Assembly: GCA_902362975.1 (NCBI GenBank)
Contig: CABIYO010000061.1
Span: 1-11,666, forward strand
Length of the DNA stretch: 11,666 nucleotides
Direction: 5' to 3'
DNA from: Caryophanales bacterium
GTDB lineage: Bacteria; Bacillota; Bacilli; Exiguobacteriales; Exiguobacteriaceae
Position 1 is the first letter of the stretch. The number at the start of each line of letters is the position of its first letter. Below, in pieces: positions 7,295 through 11,666 of this stretch. The position numbers and the translations under genes were made by a program. The notes beneath the pieces are model-generated. The model saw nothing but the letters and a program-made list of their open reading frames with translations, was not told the origin of the DNA and ran no database searches.

Positions 7295-7738
7295 TCAGAC
7301 GACAGGTGCCTCATAGGCGTTTAGTTCGAGTTTTAATATGTACGTTAGTTCATGATGCACCAATTCGGAGAAATTCGTCTTTTTGACGTGTGTTCGTGGG
7401 CGCAATCCGCACTCCAATGCGATGTCGACAATGGTACGAATCTGATTTTCCGTATAGAATCGCTTCCGACCGAACGTGAACGGGGTCGGCGGCAAGACAC
7501 CATCTGTCTCCCACTTGATCAATTGCTGTTGGCTGCGTGGGATGCCGGCCACGCTAAAGGCGCGACTCAATTCTTTGAGCGGATAGACCATTAGATGTTG
7601 CTCTTTATACGAAATTGGTTTTCCTTGTTCCGGTCGGTATGTATCCCACTCGGTCGCTGAAAACGTCAGGTCGGCTTGGTCGAAGTCGTGTTGAGCGGAA
7701 GGAATTGAGGCAAAGTTTGCGAGGTCTGGGCTGTTCAT
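7295..7738 (-). CDS. MerR-like winged-helix regulator (putative)
   Basis: The protein has 147 residues. Residues 1-50 are polar and unrecognised. Residues about 51-112 look like a MerR-type winged helix: YPLKELSRAF, a helix ending in QQLIKWETDGVLPP, a basic FGRKRFYTENQI wing and a following helix IRTIVDIALECGL. The C-terminal 35 residues are helical and could dimerise. No effector domain is visible, so it is shorter in ligand-sensing parts than classic MerR proteins. The start at 7738 has AAGGAG 9 bases upstream. A TTG seven codons earlier has no site and itself overlaps the ribosome binding sequence. The gene faces away from the DUF1659/YvrJ operon across 320 bp, so control of that operon and of itself is a reasonable guess. 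The DNA-binding call is moderate and the target is inferred. Confidence 0.65.
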   Translation of the reverse strand: MNSPDLANFASIPSAQHDFDQADLTFSATEWDTYRPEQGKPISYKEQHLMVYPLKELSRAFSVAGIPRSQQQLIKWETDGVLPPTPFTFGRKRFYTENQIRTIVDIALECGLRPRTHVKKTNFSELVHHELTYILKLELNAYEAPVV

Positions 7739-7909
7739 CGTGTATGTCTCCTTCTCCAAGACTGACTAGTAAAATTCAAAAAATGCCTTCCTACGTATCG
7801 TACCCCATTTACAAGAATTTAACTTACAGTTTTTTCAAATGTGGGGAATAAATCATAGTACTTTTGACGTATTTTTGAATGCTGTCTGCCGAAAATTAAG
7901 ATACCCTAT

Positions 7910-7938
7910 TTAATATGAAAACTCAAGGAAGCAGTCAA
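7910..7938 (-). promoter_or_regulatory. Candidate promoter for the MerR-like gene
   Basis: Minus strand: -35 TTGACT (7933-7938), exactly 17 bases, then -10 TATTAA (7910-7915). The leader to the start codon would be about 165 nt, long for a small regulator, so a closer promoter may also exist. One weak SigB-like candidate (GTTAAA, 12 bases, GGGTAC) lies near 7800-7823. Confidence 0.5.
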
Positions 7939-7969
7939 TATTTGAAAAATGAATAAAAATTCAGAAAGT

Positions 7970-7998
7970 TTGGGACTTTCGTCACTAATTGTTATATA
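7970..7998 (+). promoter_or_regulatory. Candidate promoter of the DUF1659/YvrJ operon
   Basis: Plus strand: -35 TTGGGA (7970-7975), 17 bases, then -10 TATATA (7993-7998). The transcript would start near 8005, about 54 nt before the first gene. The -35 is embedded in an inverted repeat GAAAGT-TTGGG-ACTTTC (7964-7980), an arrangement expected of an operator. ACTTTC recurs at 8013-8018. Which sigma factor is used cannot be decided. Confidence 0.5.
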
Positions 7999-8058
7999 AA
8001 AATAGAATGAGCACTTTCTTCATGAAAACGGTTAATAAAGGCGAAGGAGGTGAGACAG

Positions 8059-8268
8059 ATGGCAGCATATCGAGAAACAGCGACGATGCTTTATTTGGAC
8101 ACCCGGCGACAACTCGACGGCAAAGAGAAAAAGCAACTCGTCCGCTATGGACCGCTTGGAAGTCGGATGGATGAGGCACGGATGAAACAGTTTGGTGACT
8201 TGATCAAGGCACTGATTGATGTGGAATCCGTCAACTACGTCGTGGCCCAAGAATTTCTAGTGTATTAA
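8059..8268 (+). CDS. DUF1659-family small protein, copy 1
   Basis: This 69-residue protein is the first gene of a five-ORF operon. It resembles DUF1659 proteins of Bacillales: an N-terminal beta-rich stretch (ETATMLYLDTRRQLDGKEKK), the turn YGPLGSRMDE, and a C-terminal helix then strand ending VVAQEFLVY. No catalytic motif, cysteine, signal peptide or membrane helix is visible. The family has no assigned function that I know of. GAAGGAGG ends 8 bases before the ATG. A GTG three codons upstream sits within that site and is not a likely start. A second member of the same family lies two genes on, so the pair may form a heteromeric unit (inference). Confidence 0.8.
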   Translation: MAAYRETATMLYLDTRRQLDGKEKKQLVRYGPLGSRMDEARMKQFGDLIKALIDVESVNYVVAQEFLVY

Positions 8269-8280
8269 CAGGGAGGACTT

Positions 8281-8340
8281 ATGAAGAACCGCACTCGTCC
8301 CGCCGCCGATCCTCGGCACGATGAGCAGGTGGTCACATGA
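8281..8340 (+). CDS. 19-codon leader ORF coupled to the YvrJ gene
   Basis: A tiny ORF begins MKNRTRPAAD and ends in TGA at 8338-8340, overlapping the YvrJ start by ATGA. GGGAGG (8271-8276) lies 4 bases before its ATG. It starts 12 bases after the upstream stop. The peptide is basic, polar and unlike anything I know. Its likely role is to carry ribosomes into the YvrJ gene, whose own AGGTGG (8328-8333 region) lies inside this ORF. It may not be a functional peptide. Confidence 0.45.
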   Translation: MKNRTRPAADPRHDEQVVT

Positions 8341-8477
8341 GTTGGCCCGAACTCATCTCCAATCTGGGGTTCCCCATCGTCGTCTCGCTCTATTTGCTTC
8401 ATCGGATTGAGACGAAGCTAGATCGCATGATCCAGCTACTCGAACGAATGGATACCTCGACCGTATCAGAAACCTAA
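8337..8477 (+). CDS. yvrJ: YvrJ-family small membrane protein
   Basis: This 46-residue protein matches the YvrJ family in length and layout. An N-terminal MSWPELISNLGFPIVVSLYL (one membrane helix, about 5-22) is followed by HRIETKLDRMIQLLERM, an amphipathic or coiled-coil helix with heptad-like spacing of I/L/M. The family is usually 40-60 residues and its function is unknown. The single helix plus cytosolic coil resembles small holin-like peptides, but that is only a layout similarity. It is translated by ATGA coupling with the leader ORF, and the gene sits between two DUF1659 genes. YvrJ, DUF1659 and DUF2922 proteins recur together in Bacillales, which supports the operon reading. In Bacillus subtilis, as I recall, yvrJ lies near the sigO-rsoA genes; no such sigma factor is in this window. 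Confidence 0.8.
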   Translation: MSWPELISNLGFPIVVSLYLLHRIETKLDRMIQLLERMDTSTVSET

Positions 8478-8504
8478 TCCCCTATTGAAAGGAGCCATCC
8501 CCCC

Positions 8505-8717
8505 ATGGCTGTCTTAACAGAGAAGAAAGCAACGTTCGTTTTGACGACGCATCATGACGTACAAACAGCAAAACCGACGAAAAAAGCACAACGGTTCGGT
8601 CCGATTCGTGCCGACCTGACGGCAGATACGATTGACGCGTTCGGTCGTCTCTTGATCGACCTCGTCATTCAAGAGGAAGCAGACCTCGGCATCGTCCGTG
8701 AATACGATTTAGTCTAA
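8505..8717 (+). CDS. DUF1659-family small protein, copy 2
   Basis: This 70-residue second DUF1659 member of the operon has the same plan as copy 1: a beta-rich start (KATFVLTTHHDVQTAKPTKK), a turn RFGPIRADLT, a helix IDAFGRLLIDLVIQEE and a closing strand GIVREYDLV. The two copies align end to end but differ at most positions, so any duplication is old. AAAGGAG lies 10 bases before the ATG and is followed by a C-rich spacer. The gene begins 27 bases after the YvrJ stop, with no terminator between. No function is assigned. Confidence 0.8.
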   Translation: MAVLTEKKATFVLTTHHDVQTAKPTKKAQRFGPIRADLTADTIDAFGRLLIDLVIQEEADLGIVREYDLV

Positions 8718-8744
8718 CCCATACCCTAAGGAGGAGAATCACCC

Positions 8745-8957
8745 ATGACTGACACAAAACTTGAAATCTCATTTTTAGATGCATTCCATAAGGTCGTACG
8801 CTTCCGCTTGAACAACGTGAAACAACCGGTCGACGCCCAAAAGGTAGAAGCGCTTGCTGACTTCATGGTCGCCAACGATCCGCTCGCGAAGAACGTGATG
8901 GAGTGGACCGAAATCAAGATGATTGAAGGTACGCAGACGGTATTGAGTGAGAAATAA
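8745..8957 (+). CDS. DUF2922-family small protein
   Basis: This 70-residue last gene of the operon matches DUF2922. It starts with a strand (KLEISFLDAFHKVVRFRLNN), has a helix DAQKVEALADFMVANDPL in the middle, and ends with strands and a polar tail (KMIEGTQTVLSEK). There are no cysteines, signal peptide or membrane helix. TAAGGAGGAG lies 8-10 bases upstream, the strongest ribosome binding site of the operon. This suggests the protein is made in relative abundance. DUF2922 and DUF1659 proteins are small, similar in size and often adjacent, which suggests joint assembly. That is inference, as no function is known to me. Confidence 0.82.
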   Translation: MTDTKLEISFLDAFHKVVRFRLNNVKQPVDAQKVEALADFMVANDPLAKNVMEWTEIKMIEGTQTVLSEK

Positions 8958-8964
8958 TCGATGG

Positions 8965-8998
8965 AAAGGTGACTCTTGCAGTTTGAGTCACCTTTTTT
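8965..8998 (+). terminator. Terminator of the small-protein operon
   Basis: A perfect 11-bp stem AAAGGTGACTC (8965-8975) / GAGTCACCTTT (8985-8995) has a 9-nt loop and a T-tract running to 8998, starting 8 bases after the DUF2922 stop. It closes the operon, so the chemoreceptor gene downstream must have its own promoter. Confidence 0.93.
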
Positions 8999-9081
8999 AA
9001 GTTTGGTCAATCCTCTTCATTATTTTCTGAAAATTGTCGATAGTATAGGAAACACTGCATGATTGAGAGGGGAATACATAA

Positions 9082-10926
9082 ATGGCATGGAAATCAACAT
9101 GGTCGAAGGCACTGAGCCGGATCAAACGAAAACCGACATGGACGTGGAAACCGACACTCAAGTGGAAACGCGGAGAGAAGCGTGAACGCACGACATCTTT
9201 CGGGGCGAACATCGGGAGGAATTTAACGATTCGTCAAAAATTATGGGGGCTCGTCATCATATCGCTCGTCATGGTCATTGGCGTCGGTGGTTACGCACTG
9301 TTTTCAATGAGTGACGCGAACCGTCAAGTGGACGATATCGTCAACAATTGGAATAAAGGGCTCGATTACGCTCACGAACTCAACACACTCGCTGCGAACT
9401 ATCGAACACTCGAACTCGATCACATCGTGACGGAGGATGCGGCCAAAAAAGAAGAGCTCATGACACGGATGAAAGAGATTCGTGACGAGATCAACACGAT
9501 CGCACCGAAATACGAAGGGCGTGCAGTGAATGCGGAAGATAAGGAACTCTTTACGAATTTCTCGCGCCAATGGGAGATGTACCAACGCGTCTCGGACAAC
9601 ATGTTGACGTTCAGCTCGACCGGTAACACAGGGATGGCTCGCTCATACTATGATGCGCAGTCCAAGTCTACGTATGACAACTTCACACAAAAACTAGCAG
9701 ATCTGGTCGCCTACAACTCAGAAGGATCGCAACGTGTCGGTCAGGACATGGAGCGTGAATTCATGCAGTCTCTCATGGCGTTGATCGCCGTGACGGTCGG
9801 GGCCGTGGTGATTCTCTTGTTCCTCGGACTCAGCCTGTTGCGCTCGATTATTCGACCGATGCAAACGCTCCAGACACGCTTTGATGAACTCGCGACACAA
9901 GGTGGGGATTTGACGATGACGATTCCGGTCACGTCGAACGACGAGATCGCACAAGTCAGTCGTTCGTTCAATACGTTCCTCGCCACACTTCGTGAGATTA
10001 TGATTGATGTCGATGAGACGGCGAAAGTCGTCCTCTCGTCTTCAAAAGACGTATCCGCCGAAGTGACGCGACTCAGTCACTATATGGAAGAGACGTCGGG
10101 TACAGTCGAAGAATTGACGGCCGGGATGGAAGAAACGGCAGCCTCTTCACAAGAAATGAGTGCTTCGACGACCGAGATGGGTAGCTCGATCGACTCGATT
10201 GTCGATCTATCAAATGAGAGTGCCCATACGGCGAACCGAGTCGAGACACGGGCACACGAGATGCGTGAGCAAGCCGTTGTTTCGAAAACAGAAGCAGTGG
10301 CAATTATCGAGAAGAAACAGGTCGAGCTCGCAGAAGCCATCAAAGGGGCCAAGTCGGTTGAAGAGATTCGCGTCTTGACGACAGCTATTCTTGCGATTGC
10401 TGACCAGACGAACTTGCTCGCCTTGAACGCATCGATTGAAGCGGCACGGGCAGGTGAAGCGGGTCGCGGCTTCGCGGTCGTCGCATCCGAGATTCGCAAA
10501 TTGGCGGAAAACTCACGTCAGACGGTCAACGAGATTCGTGACGTGTCAAACACGGTCATCGACTCGGTTGAACGACTCAATACGAGCTCGGCAGACATGT
10601 TGACGTTCCTCAACACGAAAGTCATGGCCGACTACGACCGACTCGAAGAAGCCGCAACGCAATACGAACAGGATGCGACAGTATTCGGTGAAACGGCGAA
10701 GACGTTCGAAGGCAATGCGCTTCAACTTCGCCATATGACGGATGACATTCTTGGGGTCATTCAAGAAGTGGCGACGACCGTGACAGAGGGCGCGGACGGA
10801 ACACAGTCCATTTCAGAGAAAGTTCAGCTCTCGGTCGAACGCTTCAACGACGTTCAGGCGAAGATGGGCGAAACGGAAAAACGGGCGACCGAACTATCGA
10901 ATCGAGTGGCGCAATTCAAGCTATAA
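9082..10926 (+). CDS. Methyl-accepting chemotaxis protein with Trp/Lys-rich N-terminus
   Basis: This 614-residue transmembrane chemoreceptor should signal to the CheA/CheW array. It has an unusual cytosolic extension (1-46), TM1 (about 54-75), an extracellular four-helix-bundle region (about 76-225), TM2 (about 229-254) and HAMP (about 252-305, with RPM and [12 protein letters not shown]). A long signalling coiled coil (about 310-610) has the conserved tip [20 protein letters not shown], followed by [19 protein letters not shown] (tip region about 431-478). There is no C-terminal pentapeptide tether for CheR. The extension holds six-residue tandem units K-P-T-x-x-W. The start is supported by GAGAGGGGAA about 9 bases upstream; no later in-frame ATG would keep TM1. 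No clear promoter: TCGATAG near 9038 resembles a SigD -10 but lacks a matching -35. The ligand cannot be inferred. The gene stands alone between two terminators. Confidence 0.95.
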   Translation: MAWKSTWSKALSRIKRKPTWTWKPTLKWKRGEKRERTTSFGANIGRNLTIRQKLWGLVIISLVMVIGVGGYALFSMSDANRQVDDIVNNWNKGLDYAHELNTLAANYRTLELDHIVTEDAAKKEELMTRMKEIRDEINTIAPKYEGRAVNAEDKELFTNFSRQWEMYQRVSDNMLTFSSTGNTGMARSYYDAQSKSTYDNFTQKLADLVAYNSEGSQRVGQDMEREFMQSLMALIAVTVGAVVILLFLGLSLLRSIIRPMQTLQTRFDELATQGGDLTMTIPVTSNDEIAQVSRSFNTFLATLREIMIDVDETAKVVLSSSKDVSAEVTRLSHYMEETSGTVEELTAGMEETAASSQEMSASTTEMGSSIDSIVDLSNESAHTANRVETRAHEMREQAVVSKTEAVAIIEKKQVELAEAIKGAKSVEEIRVLTTAILAIADQTNLLALNASIEAARAGEAGRGFAVVASEIRKLAENSRQTVNEIRDVSNTVIDSVERLNTSSADMLTFLNTKVMADYDRLEEAATQYEQDATVFGETAKTFEGNALQLRHMTDDILGVIQEVATTVTEGADGTQSISEKVQLSVERFNDVQAKMGETEKRATELSNRVAQFKL

Positions 10927-10935
10927 GCAAGACTC

Positions 10936-10968
10936 AGAACCAGGCAGATGTCTGGTTCTTTTTTTTTT
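10936..10968 (+). terminator. Terminator of the chemoreceptor gene
   Basis: The stem AGAACCAGGC (10936-10945) / GTCTGGTTCT (10950-10959) has 10 pairs including one G-T, loop AGAT, and then a run of nine T's to 10968. It lies 9 bases after the stop codon. Confidence 0.95.
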
Positions 10969-11034
10969 GCGCAGTACAAGAAATAAAAAGATAGGTCAAT
11001 ACATACATGAATTTCAAATTGTTGGTACAAATGA

Positions 11035-11398
11035 GGCTCATCACCATAACACGTGGTTGCTATTTTAACGACCAAGCTCGAAGCGTAATCTCAAAAAGAA
11101 ACGTTCGAGGTTTCGGTAGCCATAACCACGGCGTTTGATAAGCTTGATTTTGTTGTTCGTTCCTTCCATCTTTCCGTTCGATAGACTGGACACGATCGTT
11201 CGACGCATCGCTTCCTCTCGGTTCTGGATCGATTTCGCGATCTTCGTCAGAGGCCCGCAAGGATGGGACTGATAACGATCCAACCAATCGGTCAGTCGAC
11301 GTTTCGCCTGTCCATGGCACGTGGCCTTCAGCACATATCGAATATGTTGAAGTCCTTGATAGAGGTCCCGGGTGAACGGATCTTCCCGAAGGCTGGAT
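11035..11398 (-). mobile_element. ISL3-family element, right-end fragment
   Basis: This covers the C-terminal part of an ISL3 transposase gene plus what looks like its terminal end. Read on the minus strand the sequence after the stop codon runs to GATGAGCC (11035-11042). ISL3 elements often end in a G-A-G-C-C motif of this sort, so 11035 is my guess for the outer edge. The inner end is cut at about 11398 by the IS3-family fragment. The 8-bp target repeat cannot be checked because the other end is missing. Confidence 0.6.
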
Positions 11399-11400
11399 TG
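11065..11400 (-). pseudogene. ISL3-family transposase, C-terminal fragment
   Basis: About 112 codons are open from the TGA at 11401-11403 down to TAA at 11065-11067. The protein reads SSLREDPFTRDLYQGLQ, then RRLTDWLDRYQSHPCGPL, and ends with SNGKMEGTNNKIKLIKRR and RNLERFFLRLRFELGR. That last block is characteristic of the ISL3 DDE transposase C-terminus; the E of MEGTNNKIK is the likely catalytic glutamate. A full protein would be roughly 400 residues, so about three quarters is missing. The GTG at 11334 is an internal codon and not a true start. It cannot be active alone. Confidence 0.85.
11221..11302. repeat. Left arm of an 82-bp inverted repeat (right arm 11585-11666)
   Basis: Positions 11221-11302 are the reverse complement of 11585-11666 with one mismatch (11247 against 11640). 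Identity stops at 11302/11585, after ACGT. On the other side it runs to the window edge, so the true length is at least 82 bp. Both arms are ISL3 transposase sequence and the region between them is 282 bp. Confidence 0.9.
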
Positions 11401-11420
11401 TCAACACTAAACTAGACAGT
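11399..11420. repeat. Probable terminal inverted repeat of the IS3-family element
   Basis: The sequence from 11399 (TGTCAACACTAAACTAGACA) starts exactly where the ISL3 reading frame is broken, and begins with TG as IS3-family ends do. The IS3 stop codon TAG falls inside it (11412-11414). The matching opposite end is not in the window. Confidence 0.55.
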
Positions 11421-11588
11421 TTTTACGAGGTGTCTCTGTTTGTACTCTTTCGGCGTCAGGTATCCTAGTGTTCCGTGAATTCGAATATGATTGAACCAAT
11501 GGATATAGTCCCGTAACTCACGCTCGAGGACCGTCAAACTCGAAAAACTCCGTTTTCTGACGAACTCCGTCTTGATCACTTTGTACGT
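11412..11588 (-). pseudogene. IS3-family (IS150-like) transposase, C-terminal fragment
   Basis: About 58 codons of the OrfB integrase-type transposase remain: TYKVIKTEFVRKRSFSSL, then ERELRDYIHWFNHIRIHGTL, and GYLTPKEYKQ before the stop. Y-I-H-W-F-N-x-x-R-I-H-G-x-L-G-Y is the usual end of IS3-family transposases. The catalytic D, D and probably E lie upstream and are absent. The reading frame continues to an ATG at 11624, but its first dozen residues are antisense ISL3 sequence, so that start is accidental. The true fragment begins at about 11588. Confidence 0.85.
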
Positions 11589-11666
11589 CGACTGACCGAT
11601 TGGTTGGATCGTTATCAGTCCCATCCTTGCGGGCCTCTGGCGAAGATCGCGAAATCGATCCAGAAC
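11585..11666 (+). pseudogene. Inverted second copy of part of an ISL3 transposase gene, cut by window end
   Basis: On the plus strand this stretch encodes RLTDWLDRYQSHPCGPLAKI followed by AKSIQN, the same segment as in the minus-strand ISL3 fragment. One Thr-to-Ala change results from one base difference. It begins abruptly at the IS3 junction and continues out of the window to the right. Confidence 0.8.

Larger units (their letters stand above)
7739..8058. promoter_or_regulatory. 320-bp divergent control region
   Basis: This AT-rich region separates the MerR-like gene from the small-protein operon. It holds one good promoter candidate per strand, listed separately, and a six-base inverted repeat over the rightward -35. 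A palindrome GAAT-AAAA-ATTC lies at 7951-7962, and CCCCATTT (7803-7810) is loosely mirrored by AAATGTGGGG near 7838-7847. I see no convincing ORF, riboswitch or RNA gene. Confidence 0.5.

Noticed and set aside
8022..8174. ORF overlapping the start of DUF1659 copy 1, in another frame
   Set aside because: It has no ribosome binding site and its sequence lacks any family pattern; it overlaps a well-supported gene.
9020..9050. SigD-type flagellar promoter for the chemoreceptor
   Set aside because: GTCGATAG resembles the SigD -10, but the -35 position reads TCAT and not TAAA, so I did not list it.
11060..11407. 115-codon minus-strand frame across the ISL3 fragment
   Set aside because: It is an alternate frame; the parallel frame carries the conserved ISL3 C-terminal block.
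11412..11624. Complete 70-codon gene starting at an ATG at 11624
   Set aside because: The first residues are antisense ISL3 sequence; only the part up to about 11588 is genuine IS3 transposase.

Overview
This 11.7-kb window looks like chromosome from a motile, low-to-mid-GC Firmicute. Exiguobacterium or a close relative is my best guess. The reasons are the Bacilli-type Shine-Dalgarno sequences (AAGGAGG), the YxeA, DUF1659, YvrJ and DUF2922 small-protein families typical of Bacillales, a LysM/SH3b/NlpC wall hydrolase, and the general codon style. The genus is an inference; no marker gene is present.

Left third (about 1-4960): a membrane-anchored PAS/degenerate-GGDEF/EAL protein (minus strand, 2792-96) lies downstream of a secreted LysM-SH3b-NlpC/P60 peptidoglycan hydrolase (minus strand, 4676-2904). 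A hairpin terminator separates them. A second terminator, for rightward transcription entering from outside the window, is encoded inside the last codons of the EAL gene. Middle (4959-7738): a soluble GAF/degenerate-GGDEF/EAL protein is transcribed divergently from the hydrolase and ends at a very strong terminator. Next come a small YxeA-family gene that seems to have lost its signal/anchor segment and a convergent MerR-like regulator gene, with a shared bidirectional hairpin between the two.

Across a 320-bp divergent promoter region from the regulator gene lies a compact plus-strand operon of tiny proteins (8059-8957). The order is DUF1659, a 19-codon leader ORF overlapping the next start by ATGA, a YvrJ-family membrane peptide, a second DUF1659, and DUF2922, then a clear terminator. 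Nothing in it has an assigned biochemical function that I know of, and it is the most promising candidate here for an undescribed system. It is followed by a methyl-accepting chemotaxis protein (9082-10926) with an unusual tryptophan/lysine-rich N-terminal extension.

The right end (11035-11666) is insertion-sequence debris. The C-terminal part of an ISL3-family transposase (minus strand) abuts the C-terminal part of an IS3-family transposase (minus strand). That in turn abuts an inverted copy of part of the same ISL3 gene (plus strand), which runs off the window. The two ISL3 pieces form an 82-bp inverted repeat with one mismatch.

Functionally, both EAL proteins keep the residues needed to hydrolyse c-di-GMP but have destroyed GGDEF motifs. 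The window therefore holds two c-di-GMP phosphodiesterases with different inputs (extracellular/PAS and GAF), one wall hydrolase between them, and one chemoreceptor. This fits control of motility and surface attachment. That they cooperate is inference from proximity only.
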